Assembly: GCA_934155625.1 (NCBI GenBank)
Contig: CAKPHD010000016.1
Span: 1-33,193 of the forward strand
DNA length: 33,193 nucleotides
From: an uncultured Clostridia bacterium
GTDB lineage: Bacteria > Bacillota > Clostridia > TANB77 > CAG-508
Direction of reading: 5' to 3'
This document shows, in pieces, positions 1-7,245 of this stretch. The notes under the pieces were generated by a model that saw only the letters and a program-made list of their open reading frames with translations, did no database searches and was not told the DNA's origin. How positions within the stretch are numbered: position 1 is the stretch's first letter; each line of letters opens with the position of its first letter. A program made the translations under genes and the position numbers.

Positions 1-2
1 GA

Positions 3-1481
3 GTAAGTGTTCTTGATGAATATTATTGGTTAAATAAAGAAGATCCAAACTATTCATTAATGAGAGCAACAATGAATCGTGGAGAGGATGCACATACAGA
101 CAAAAAATTTGCAATATCAGATAAGGGTGCAATGGAAATAATGCACTTATTCTTTACACCTGATGAAGAATTATATGACAAAAAAATAACAGACTATTTT
201 TCAGATGAAGTATTAAATTCAAACTTCTGGCTATATTGGAGAACAATGTTTGCATTTGAAAATTGGCATAGTGCATTAGAAATGAAATTATATATAAAAA
301 GATATATTCATCATATTGGAGGATTACCAGACTTTACAGCATTAAGATTTACAAAATACAATCAATATGAATCAATGATTTTACCAATGATAGAATATTT
401 GAAAAAATTTGATGTTCAATTCCATTATGGAACAAAAGTAGAAAATGTAAAATTTGAAATATCAGATTATAAGAAAGTAGCTAAAAGTATAATAATTACA
501 AAAGATGGAGAAGAATCAAGTATTGATTTAACAGAAAATGATTTAGTATTTATTACAAATGGAGGATGTGTTGAAAATTCAAGTATGGGAAGTCAAAACA
601 CACCAGCAGAAATGAATACAGAAATAAAACCAGGTGGAGGATGGGACTTATGGCGTAAAATTGCTGAACAAGACTCATCATTTGGAAATCCAGACAAGTT
701 TTGCTATGATCCGGAACAAACAAATTGGATGAGTGCAACAGTTACAACATTAGATGATAGAATTCCTCCATATGTAGAAAAAATCTGCAAGAGAGATCCA
801 TTTAGTGGAAAAGTAGTAACAGGGGGAATTGTAACTGTAAAAGATTCAAACTGGCTATTAAGTTGGACATTTAATCGTCAACCACAATTTAGAAGTCAAC
901 CAAAAGACCAATTAGTTGGATGGATATATGGACTATTTAGTAATGTACCTGGAAATTATGTTAAAAAGCCAATGAGAGATTGTACAGGTAAGGAAATTTG
1001 TATGGAATGGTTATATCATTTAGGTGTACCAGAAAATCAAATAGAAGAATTAGCAGAAAATAGTACTAACACAATACCTGTAATGATGCCATATATAGAT
1101 GCATTCTTTATGCCAAGAAATGGAACTGATAGACCAAAAGTAGTTCCAAACAAAGCTGTAAACTTTGCATTTTTAGGACAATTTGCAGAAACAGAGAGAG
1201 ATACAATATTTACAACAGAATATTCTATAAGAACTGCAATGGTAGCTGTTTACACATTATTAAATATTGATAGAGGTGTACCAGAAGTATGGGGAAGCAC
1301 TTATGATATTAGAGATTTGCTAAATGCTACAGTTAAACTAAGAGATGGAAAGCCTATTACAGAAATGAATTTAGGATTAAAAGAAAAAATTGCTTTAAAA
1401 GAAGTTTTAAAACAAATTAAAGGTACTGATATTGAAAAAATTCTTAAAGAATATCATGTAATTAGAGAAAACGATGTTTAA
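3..1481 (+). CDS. ohyA: Oleate hydratase (MCRA family), 5'-truncated by the window edge
   Basis: FAD-dependent hydratase of the myosin-cross-reactive-antigen family. It adds water to the cis-9 double bond of oleate or linoleate to give 10-hydroxy fatty acids, usually at the membrane and thought to detoxify free fatty acids. The frame is already open at base 3 and reads DEYYWLNKEDPNYS before the first ATG at 60, so that ATG (NRGED follows it) is internal. About 490 residues are visible. The family is usually near 570-590 residues, so roughly 90 N-terminal residues are missing, including the GxGxxG FAD-binding motif. Family-like stretches seen are ALRFTKYNQYES, FITNGGCVENSSMGS, LSWTFNRQPQF and FLGQFAETERDTIFTTEYS. 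It ends in TAA followed at once by a strong terminator, so it is the last gene of its transcript. Identification is firm; substrate preference cannot be read. Confidence 0.93.
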   Translation, partial: VSVLDEYYWLNKEDPNYSLMRATMNRGEDAHTDKKFAISDKGAMEIMHLFFTPDEELYDKKITDYFSDEVLNSNFWLYWRTMFAFENWHSALEMKLYIKRYIHHIGGLPDFTALRFTKYNQYESMILPMIEYLKKFDVQFHYGTKVENVKFEISDYKKVAKSIIITKDGEESSIDLTENDLVFITNGGCVENSSMGSQNTPAEMNTEIKPGGGWDLWRKIAEQDSSFGNPDKFCYDPEQTNWMSATVTTLDDRIPPYVEKICKRDPFSGKVVTGGIVTVKDSNWLLSWTFNRQPQFRSQPKDQLVGWIYGLFSNVPGNYVKKPMRDCTGKEICMEWLYHLGVPENQIEELAENSTNTIPVMMPYIDAFFMPRNGTDRPKVVPNKAVNFAFLGQFAETERDTIFTTEYSIRTAMVAVYTLLNIDRGVPEVWGSTYDIRDLLNATVKLRDGKPITEMNLGLKEKIALKEVLKQIKGTDIEKILKEYHVIRENDV

Positions 1482-1490
1482 AAATGATAA

Positions 1491-1517
1491 AAAGGTTCCA
1501 AATAGGAACCTTTTTTT
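1491..1517 (+). terminator. Rho-independent terminator, probably bidirectional
   Basis: AAAGGTTCC (1491-1499) pairs with GGAACCTTT (1505-1513) around a 5-nt loop and runs into TTTTTTT. On the minus strand the same stem is followed by TTTTTATCATTTTT. It can therefore end both ohyA (stop at 1481) and the convergent minus-strand gene (stop at 1534). Confidence 0.9.
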
Positions 1518-1533
1518 ATCCTAGAATAAAAGA

Positions 1534-1803
1534 TTATTGTATTACTACAATAGCAAAGTTTTTAATTTTAATAAGGGTAATCCGTTCTTCATTATAAAGA
1601 TTAGCTAAAAGTTGAATCTGCAAAACAGTGCCCCCCTTATAGTTAAAATTGCTTGAATGAAGGTCAGATTCAACTGTTGATGCTATATCCTCAAAAATAT
1701 TTTGAGAAAAAGCAGGTTTTGATAAAATTAATACTTTGCTTCCTTTCTTTCTAAAGATTTTGTATAGACTTTTCTTGCTCGGAATTAATTTATTCTTGAG
1801 CAT
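1534..1803 (-). CDS. Small hypothetical protein, 89 aa
   Basis: Not a family I recognise. The product is basic at its N-terminus (KKSLYKIFRKKGSKV) and rich in beta-type residues at its C-terminus (TLIKIKNFAIVVIQ). There is no signal peptide or membrane helix, so it is probably cytosolic. I chose the ATG at 1803 because AGAGGTGG lies 5 nt upstream; a GTG at 1812 is also in frame but overlaps that ribosome binding site. A good promoter (1842-1870) and the shared terminator at 1491-1517 make a complete single-gene unit, which supports it being real. It is divergent from the gene at 1962 with about 158 bp between the start codons. A small regulator of a neighbouring gene is possible, but nothing in the sequence shows DNA-binding motifs. 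Confidence 0.6.
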   Translation of the reverse strand: MLKNKLIPSKKSLYKIFRKKGSKVLILSKPAFSQNIFEDIASTVESDLHSSNFNYKGGTVLQIQLLANLYNEERITLIKIKNFAIVVIQ

Positions 1804-1841
1804 GCATGCCACCTCTTTCTAGTAATTAGGTCTATGACTTG

Positions 1842-1870
1842 ATTTTAACATATAAAAAAAAGCAAGTCAA
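1842..1870 (-). promoter_or_regulatory. SigA-type promoter for the 89-aa minus-strand gene
   Basis: Reading the minus strand, TTGACT (1870-1865), a 17-nt spacer, then TAAAAT (1847-1842). This sits about 40 nt upstream of the chosen ATG, leaving a short leader that carries AGAGGTGG. Confidence 0.75.
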
Positions 1871-1906
1871 CAGACAATAAAAAAACAGAAAAAATAAAAA
1901 AATAAG

Positions 1907-1935
1907 TTTACTTTAAAAAAAAAAAATGATATAAT
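1907..1935 (+). promoter_or_regulatory. SigA-type promoter for the gene at 1962
   Basis: TTTACT (1907-1912), 17-nt spacer with a long A run, TATAAT (1930-1935). The start codon at 1962 and its GGAGG (1951-1955) lie just downstream, so the predicted leader is only about 20 nt. Confidence 0.75.
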
Positions 1936-1961
1936 TGAGAAAATTAACATGGAGGATACAA

Positions 1962-2873
1962 ATGATAAATTTTGCAGATAAAGAAAATATTACAAAATTA
2001 ATTGAATTAGAAAAAATTTCTTTAACATCAACACTAGATATTCAAAAAAATTTAAATAAACAGATATTAATATTTATAAAAAACTTTATGGCAAATGTAA
2101 CGTTTTCATCTGATATAAACCCCAATGACAATGCATTTTATTATTTAAATGAATCAACAGAAGCATTAAGCAAATCAAATTTAAATATTACAATATTAAA
2201 AAAATTATTAGAAGACATAGATGAGATAGAAGTTAAAAGCGAAAGTTTGGAAATGAAAGTTGAAAAATACAATAATGATTTTAAAGAAAATATAGATTTA
2301 ATATATATAAGTACAGAAACAATAGAAAAATTTGTGCACAAAATAAATACAATAGATTTAATGAAATTAGCTAAAGATTTAACAGTAGATAAAGAGGATG
2401 AAGAAACTGATACCATAATTGGAAAAGACTTGGAAATAAGTTATATAGAAAATACACTTGTAATTTCGGAGGAGCAGAAAAAAGTAATTTTGCCATATAC
2501 TATAAATAAAGTAAAAGAACTTTTATTAAATAACAATAAAGAATATTCTTCACTTCAAGATGTTATTGATAAAGTTTATACAAAACCTATTGGTTATTAT
2601 AAATTTCCTGCAATTGCCAGATTTAGAGAAACATACAAACTTATTAAGGAAAAAGAGAAAGCTTCAAAAACCAAAGCTTTGGAACTTGCTTTTGAAATGC
2701 TGTTAAATTATAACTTACATCCGGCTATAATTACAGCTTGTGAAAATTTAAATCAATTAGATGTGTATCTGGCTTGTCTAGAAGATAACACTCTAGAGGA
2801 GTTTGAATTTTTTGACATAAAATATGAGATTCCATTAGCAATTCCAAAACATACTAAAAATGCAATAATATAG
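1962..2873 (+). CDS. Hypothetical cytosolic protein, 303 aa, coiled-coil N-terminal half
   Basis: I do not recognise this protein. The ATG at 1962 has GGAGG 6 nt upstream. A longer TTG-started reading from 1935 overlaps the promoter -10 box and was rejected. There is no signal peptide or membrane segment. Roughly residues 1-140 are rich in Leu/Ile/Lys/Glu with heptad-like spacing (e.g. ITILKKLLEDIDEIEVKSES), suggesting helical or coiled-coil structure. Residues from about 185 on look globular (KPIGYYKFPAIARFRETYKL, LNYNLHPAIITACENLNQLD). It is monocistronic: its own promoter lies upstream and a terminator directly downstream. It sits immediately before the surface-protein operon, so a link with that locus is possible but only by position. 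Confidence 0.8.
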   Translation: MINFADKENITKLIELEKISLTSTLDIQKNLNKQILIFIKNFMANVTFSSDINPNDNAFYYLNESTEALSKSNLNITILKKLLEDIDEIEVKSESLEMKVEKYNNDFKENIDLIYISTETIEKFVHKINTIDLMKLAKDLTVDKEDEETDTIIGKDLEISYIENTLVISEEQKKVILPYTINKVKELLLNNNKEYSSLQDVIDKVYTKPIGYYKFPAIARFRETYKLIKEKEKASKTKALELAFEMLLNYNLHPAIITACENLNQLDVYLACLEDNTLEEFEFFDIKYEIPLAIPKHTKNAII

Positions 2874-2875
2874 AT

Positions 2876-2916
2876 AAAAGAGTAAAACTAAAATGTAAAA
2901 AAGTTTACTCTTTTTT
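2876..2916 (+). terminator. Rho-independent terminator after the 303-aa gene
   Basis: AAAAGAGTAAAACT (2876-2889) pairs, with one bulged A, to AGTTTACTCTTTT (2902-2914), which runs directly into the T tract ending at 2916. It separates the 303-aa gene from the surface operon that follows. Confidence 0.8.
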
Positions 2917-2953
2917 CATTATTTGTTCTTTTGCAAAAAATACAAAAAAAATA

Positions 2954-2982
2954 TTGAAAAAAAGAAAACGTTATGATATATT
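2954..2982 (+). promoter_or_regulatory. SigA-type promoter of the first surface operon
   Basis: TTGAAA (2954-2959), 17-nt spacer, TATATT (2977-2982). The transcript would start about 20-25 nt before the first gene (ATG 3012), which has a full AAGGAGG at 2997-3003. No other clear terminator or promoter is seen until about 11131, so this may drive genes 3012 to 11145. Confidence 0.65.
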
Positions 2983-3011
2983 AAAAAAAAATACATAAGG
3001 AGGAAACTAGA

Positions 3012-3539
3012 ATGAAAAAAATAATAACAAACATTCTAATAATAATTTATATGATAATTGCGATATTTTTAACTATACTGTTATTGTCATATAACGAATT
3101 TAAAGTAACTGAAATTGGAGGAAATTCTTTACTTGTTATAAAAGATAATGATTTATCACCAGAATATAATAAAGGAGATTTAGTAATTGTAAATAGTGAA
3201 GACAGTGTAAAAGTTGGACAAAAAGTATTTTATTATGACTCAAATGACTCAAAAATAAAAGTTAGAGAAGGAGTAATAGAAGACGTAGAACAATTAACTA
3301 GCAAAGAAACAGCTTATACATTAGAAGGAGAAAAGAAAATAGCAGGAAAATATTTAATTGGATCAACAGATACTGCAAAGGTTATGCAAAATGCTGGAAC
3401 AGTGTTGGGAGTATTAGAATCTAAATGGGGCTTTTTATTTGTAATAGTATTACCAGCTCTATTATTAGTTATTAATCAAATAGGTGTTGTATTCGCAGGA
3501 ATTAAAGAAGCCAAACAAGAAAGTAAAAAAGAAGCCTAA
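3012..3539 (+). CDS. SipW-like signal peptidase homologue lacking catalytic residues
   Basis: A 175-aa membrane protein with an N-terminal helix (about residues 4-25), an S26/SipW-like outer domain, a C-terminal helix (about 141-163) and a basic tail. The segment IKDNDLSPEYNKGDLVIV aligns with the active-site box VATGSMSPTIKVGDVVIT of the peptidase at 4212. The nucleophilic Ser is replaced by Asp47, while the following Ser-Pro and Gly-Asp are kept. The THR box that carries the general-base His is absent, and the whole protein contains no histidine. It should therefore not cleave peptides. It is the first gene of the operon, 16 nt ahead of a TasA-like subunit gene and close to an active peptidase. 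A chaperone, substrate receptor or assembly factor is the natural guess. The inactive reading is clear; the role is unknown. Confidence 0.85.
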   Translation: MKKIITNILIIIYMIIAIFLTILLLSYNEFKVTEIGGNSLLVIKDNDLSPEYNKGDLVIVNSEDSVKVGQKVFYYDSNDSKIKVREGVIEDVEQLTSKETAYTLEGEKKIAGKYLIGSTDTAKVMQNAGTVLGVLESKWGFLFVIVLPALLLVINQIGVVFAGIKEAKQESKKEA

Positions 3540-3555
3540 ACTTACAAAGGAATGA

Positions 3556-4185
3556 TTGAAAATGAAGAAAAACAAAAAAGTCATAGCATTTTTAGTTTTA
3601 TTAAGCATATGTATATTAGCACTATTAATGTATAAGCTAATAAGCATATATGCAATATTTCAGAGTAATGTTGAAGCCGGTGTAAAATTTAAAAATGGAG
3701 TTTGGAATATAAATGTAAATGGAACCAAAATTACTACAGGCATACAGACTGATTTCGTTATAGATAAAATAACAATTGATGAAGATGAACATACTATGCC
3801 AGGAAAAATTTCACCAGGGCTCTCTGGTAATTTTAAAATTGCAATAAACCCAGAAAATACAAATGTATCAATGAGATATGATATTACACTAAATCAAGAA
3901 GAATTAAAAAATGGTAGTGTAAAAATAAATTCAGTTGAAGAAACTGCAAATGGAGCAAAATTGATAAAAACAGGAGAAAACATATATACAGGAATAATAA
4001 CATTAGACGATATACAAAAAGGAATTGTACATGAAATAGAAATGAAAGTAGAATGGATTGATGATGAACAAAATAATAAAATAGATACAGAACTAGGGAC
4101 AAATAAAGATGTAAGAAAATTTCAGATACCAATAACATTCCGTGCAATACAATACTCAGGAGAGGAAATAATACCTGTAACATAA
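3556..4185 (+). CDS. TasA/CalY-like secreted subunit with SipW-type signal peptide
   Basis: 209 aa with a Lys-rich start (KMKKNKK), one hydrophobic stretch (about residues 10-32) and then SIYAIFQSNVEAG, like the Y-A-F site of proteins processed by SipW peptidases. Cleavage is expected near Ala33. The mature part reads KNGVWNINVNGTKI and contains SPGLSGNFKIAINPENTNVS, the beta-sandwich pattern of TasA/camelysin-like subunits, which form extracellular fibres in Bacillus. The start is TTG at 3556 (AAAGG 5 nt upstream) or ATG at 3562; the two differ by two residues. It lies between an inactive and an active signal peptidase. No metalloprotease motif is seen, so it is likely structural. Family assignment is by pattern, not by search. 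Confidence 0.75.
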   Translation: MKMKKNKKVIAFLVLLSICILALLMYKLISIYAIFQSNVEAGVKFKNGVWNINVNGTKITTGIQTDFVIDKITIDEDEHTMPGKISPGLSGNFKIAINPENTNVSMRYDITLNQEELKNGSVKINSVEETANGAKLIKTGENIYTGIITLDDIQKGIVHEIEMKVEWIDDEQNNKIDTELGTNKDVRKFQIPITFRAIQYSGEEIIPVT

Positions 4186-4211
4186 AAAATATAAAGCAGG
4201 AGCAAAAATGG

Positions 4212-4715
4212 ATGACAAAGGTAATAAGTTTTATTTTAAATACGCTTTTAACAATAATTACAATAGTAATTATTATAGGAGCATATTATATGTATCAAGT
4301 AAAAATACAAAAAAAAGATTATGCAAATTTATTTGGATATAGTTTATTTGAAGTTGCTACAGGAAGTATGTCACCAACAATAAAAGTCGGAGATGTAGTA
4401 ATTACTAAATTAACTAAAGAAGTGAAAGAAAACGATATAATAGTATACATAGATGGAAATAATATTATAACACATAGATTAATTGAAAAGAACGGAAACA
4501 AGATAATAACCAGAGGAGATGCTAATAATAGCGAAGACAAGCCAATAGAAGAAAAAATGATAATTGGAGAAGTTGTAAAGATAATTCCGCAACTAGGAAC
4601 ATGGCAACAGATTTTATCATCGCCAGAAATATTAGTTTTAATAGTAATCTTAATATTAATTCTAAGTGTTATATATGCATATACCTCAAAATCGGAGGAA
4701 AAAAATGATAAATAA
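4212..4715 (+). CDS. sipW: SipW/ER-type signal peptidase I (active)
   Basis: A membrane serine peptidase of family S26B that removes signal peptides on the outer face of the membrane. Of 167 aa, an N-terminal helix spans about residues 4-26. The active-site box EVATGSMSPTIKVGDVV holds Ser52, ITHRL holds His88 (the ER/archaeal Ser-His type rather than Ser-Lys), and ITRGDANNSED gives the conserved Asp103. A C-terminal helix covers about 139-158. The start is ATG 4212 with GGAG about 9 nt upstream; the overlapping ATG at 4208 is out of frame. The last 11 nt overlap the next gene, so translation is probably coupled. The likely substrates are the TasA-like proteins encoded on both sides. The gene symbol is used for family likeness; this is one of three apparently active copies in the locus. 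Confidence 0.9.
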   Translation: MTKVISFILNTLLTIITIVIIIGAYYMYQVKIQKKDYANLFGYSLFEVATGSMSPTIKVGDVVITKLTKEVKENDIIVYIDGNNIITHRLIEKNGNKIITRGDANNSEDKPIEEKMIIGEVVKIIPQLGTWQQILSSPEILVLIVILILILSVIYAYTSKSEEKNDK

Positions 4716-5283
4716 AAAAAATAAAAGAGTATTTGTAAAAGCACTAATTCTTATTTTTTGTGTGATAATTATAACAAGGCTCTTTGTATTAATTTTAGCT
4801 AGATATGAAAGTATGTCAAATTCGGTAGCAAATGTTGATATGGCATTTTACTTATTAAAAGATGATTATAAAACAATGACAACAAATTTAGATTCTTTAT
4901 TACCACAAGATGACGCATATATATATAATTTTTCGATAGGAAATCAAGAAGGAACGCAAAAAGCAGAAGTCGATTTGGAATACGAATTGACAATAAGAAC
5001 TACGACTAATTTACCACTAACATATGAATTATATATGAATCAAAATTATACAGATTCTGGTGCCACAAACATAATAACAGAAAATAATATTGCACTAGAT
5101 GATCAAGGAACATATTTTAGAACATTATCAACAGATAAGGTGAATTTATCATATAAAGTAGGCACTACAAATTTATATCAATTGGTTGTACATTTCCCTA
5201 AAGAATATAATACAGAAAATTATCAAGATATTATAGAATTAATAGAAATAACAGTAAATGCTCACCAAGTAACAGGAAAATAG
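4705..5283 (+). CDS. Membrane-anchored or secreted protein with beta-rich outer domain, 192 aa
   Basis: The true start is ATG 4705 behind CGGAGG; an earlier in-frame TTG at 4666 lies deep in the preceding gene. The basic start (MINKKNKR) leads to one hydrophobic helix (about residues 11-31), then LARYESMSNSVANVDMAFYLL. The ARY junction recalls the signal-peptide border of the other proteins here but lacks the Y-A-F form, so it may stay anchored. The outer domain has alternating beta-type residues (EVDLEYELTIRTTTNLPLTYELY) and looks like a single sandwich domain. I do not recognise a named family. Its position inside the SipW/TasA operon suggests a minor subunit, anchor or initiator of a surface structure. 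Confidence 0.75.
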   Translation: MINKKNKRVFVKALILIFCVIIITRLFVLILARYESMSNSVANVDMAFYLLKDDYKTMTTNLDSLLPQDDAYIYNFSIGNQEGTQKAEVDLEYELTIRTTTNLPLTYELYMNQNYTDSGATNIITENNIALDDQGTYFRTLSTDKVNLSYKVGTTNLYQLVVHFPKEYNTENYQDIIELIEITVNAHQVTGK

Positions 5284-5307
5284 AAAATTAATAAGAAAGG
5301 AAAGCAG

Positions 5308-6222
5308 ATGAAACGAAAATATAACCAAAAACAAATAATAATTATAATTGCTATATTATTATGCGTAAGTTCATTAGTTATAATTTTTGGAAGATATGTT
5401 ACCAATAGCATTAATAATTTTTTTGTTGGAAGTAAAGAATTCTATTTTTATAGTGATAAATTAACAGAAAAAAAATCAATATTTCAAGTTGAAAACTGGT
5501 CAGGTGTAGATGATTATACTATTACAGTAAATATGAATAGTAGAAAAAACAATATTGAAGCAGCTACATATGATATAGGATATAATATAAAATATAAATG
5601 TTCTGCTAATGCAATATGTCAATTAAGTAAAGAAAGTGGAGTAATAAAAAAAGATACTAATACAGACTTCTTTAATTTAACAATAACACCTAATCAGCAA
5701 TTGCAGAATGGAGATAAAGTTGTGGTAGAAATAGAAGCAACTTCAAATACAGGATATCAAAAAACAATAAAAGGCAATTTTACATTAGTTGTTGGTCAAG
5801 AAAATTTAACATATCAGATAACAGATGCACCAGAAAAACCATATATGGAATTAAGAATTACAAATACATTGTCATATTATATAGTTGATCAACCATTTGA
5901 CAAATATTTAGCAAATCAAAAGATAGATATAGATACATATTTAGCACTTTCTGATGACAAAAAATCTAAATGCCATTCAGCAATAGTAACAGCTACATTT
6001 AATCCACAAGAAATATTAATAGACAATACGAGTGAAAGCTATCAGAAAGCAGCAAATATTGAAACAACAGAAATTAACGGAAATACATATATAAAAAGCA
6101 TAACACTAACAATAGATGCAATATCAAGTGAAGATATAAGGTTTTATAAAGTTGATGTATCACAAGACTATACATATCCAAACAATAATAATAAATCTGT
6201 TGTAACAATTACAAGTAAATAG
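5308..6222 (+). CDS. Membrane-anchored or secreted protein, 304 aa, two beta-rich domains
   Basis: The ATG at 5308 follows AAAGGAAAG. N-terminal KRKYNQKQ precedes one hydrophobic helix (about residues 9-27), followed by FGRYVTNSINNFFVGSKEF. This Gly-Arg-Tyr junction parallels the ARY of the preceding protein. The rest is extracellular and beta-rich. A first domain of about 125 residues contains NWSGVDDYTITVNMNSRKNN and the pair Cys-93/Cys-99 (KCSANAIC). A second begins near LTYQITDAPEKPYMELRITN. There is no sortase motif and no C-terminal anchor. No family is recognised. It is probably a further structural component with the proteins at 3556 and 4705, placed after the active signal peptidase and 13 nt before the next gene. 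Confidence 0.75.
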   Translation: MKRKYNQKQIIIIIAILLCVSSLVIIFGRYVTNSINNFFVGSKEFYFYSDKLTEKKSIFQVENWSGVDDYTITVNMNSRKNNIEAATYDIGYNIKYKCSANAICQLSKESGVIKKDTNTDFFNLTITPNQQLQNGDKVVVEIEATSNTGYQKTIKGNFTLVVGQENLTYQITDAPEKPYMELRITNTLSYYIVDQPFDKYLANQKIDIDTYLALSDDKKSKCHSAIVTATFNPQEILIDNTSESYQKAANIETTEINGNTYIKSITLTIDAISSEDIRFYKVDVSQDYTYPNNNNKSVVTITSK

Positions 6223-6235
6223 ATGGAGGAAAATT

Positions 6236-7237
6236 ATGACGATAAACATTATGGAACAATATATAAAAATAACAAAAGAGCAGATAGAAGAATATATGAA
6301 ATTAGTGTTTAAAGATAGCTTTAACAAAGAATATTGTGATTTGTTTACAGAAAGATATATAAATATTCGTTATTATAATTATTATGAAAACGAAGTCATA
6401 GAAACAATGAGGAGAAAGATATTAAACCATTTAAAACAAGTAGGAGAGGATATAATAATAAATAATATTAAAGATAGAGAACTAATAGAAAATATGACAG
6501 TGTTTTTTTATTATGTCCTATATTTTGATGATGTTGTGTATTATAAGGATTTAAAAAGCAAAGTACAACAAATAGTCAAAATGCGAAAACGAATATATGG
6601 ATATGATTTGGACGGATTTGAAGAAGAATTATATAAAAAGATGCAAGAATATATAAATCAGAAAAAAGAAATTATTAATAGATTTTCATCAGATAACTTC
6701 TTTATAAAATTAACAAATTATCCAGATAAATTGAAAATATATAGAGTTAACTTGAAATACAAAAATATAAAATTTCCATTAGAATATAGTGAATTTGCAA
6801 TAAATAAAGCATTTCAATCTGGACTAATGGCAGAAGATAAGTTAGTAGTTGAATATTATCTTGCAGTATTGCAAATATTAAAAGATATTTTAAAATTAAA
6901 CTTTAAAAGAAAATATGTTTTGGAATTTGCTGATACATTATTAAAAAAACCTAAAAAAATAAAAAGTATATTAAATATTATAAGCAGTGCTGCTGTTCAA
7001 GACAAAGTTAGTTTAAAGATAAGATATGAGCAGTTTGCCCAAAATAAAGAAGTAGTATATGAACTAATGAGAAATGGATATAGAATAACAATAATATTGG
7101 ACAATTCTTTTGATGTGACATTCAAAAATGTTGAGACTTTACAAATGTTTGAATTTGTTATAGTAAGCAGAGATTTAAAAAAATATAAAGAAATAAAACA
7201 GAACATAGAAGAATTGCATAACATTATAGAAATATGA
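6236..7237 (+). CDS. Cytosolic protein, 333 aa, C-terminal half resembling a degenerate EAL domain
   Basis: The start ATG 6236 has GGAGG a few nt upstream; a second ATG at 6251 is less well placed. There is no signal or membrane segment. The first about 150 residues are helical and charged. From about residue 180 the order of elements resembles the last part of an EAL barrel: AFQSG/LQILKDILKLN, then VLEFADTLLKK, then VSLKIRYEQFAQN, then LMRNGYRITIILDNSF, then FEFVIVSRD. The stretch ITIILDNSF sits where EAL proteins have I-x-LDDFG. None of the metal-binding or catalytic residues of an active c-di-GMP phosphodiesterase is present. If the likeness is real it would be a binding or scaffold module, not an enzyme. 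It lies directly upstream of the AAA+ gene (8 nt gap). Confidence 0.6.
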   Translation: MTINIMEQYIKITKEQIEEYMKLVFKDSFNKEYCDLFTERYINIRYYNYYENEVIETMRRKILNHLKQVGEDIIINNIKDRELIENMTVFFYYVLYFDDVVYYKDLKSKVQQIVKMRKRIYGYDLDGFEEELYKKMQEYINQKKEIINRFSSDNFFIKLTNYPDKLKIYRVNLKYKNIKFPLEYSEFAINKAFQSGLMAEDKLVVEYYLAVLQILKDILKLNFKRKYVLEFADTLLKKPKKIKSILNIISSAAVQDKVSLKIRYEQFAQNKEVVYELMRNGYRITIILDNSFDVTFKNVETLQMFEFVIVSRDLKKYKEIKQNIEELHNIIEI

Positions 7238-7245
7238 GGTAAAAA

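Noticed and set aside
1935..1961. TTG start at 1935 for the 303-aa protein
   Set aside because: It overlaps the TATAAT box at 1930-1935, and GGAGG at 1951-1955 is placed for ATG 1962.
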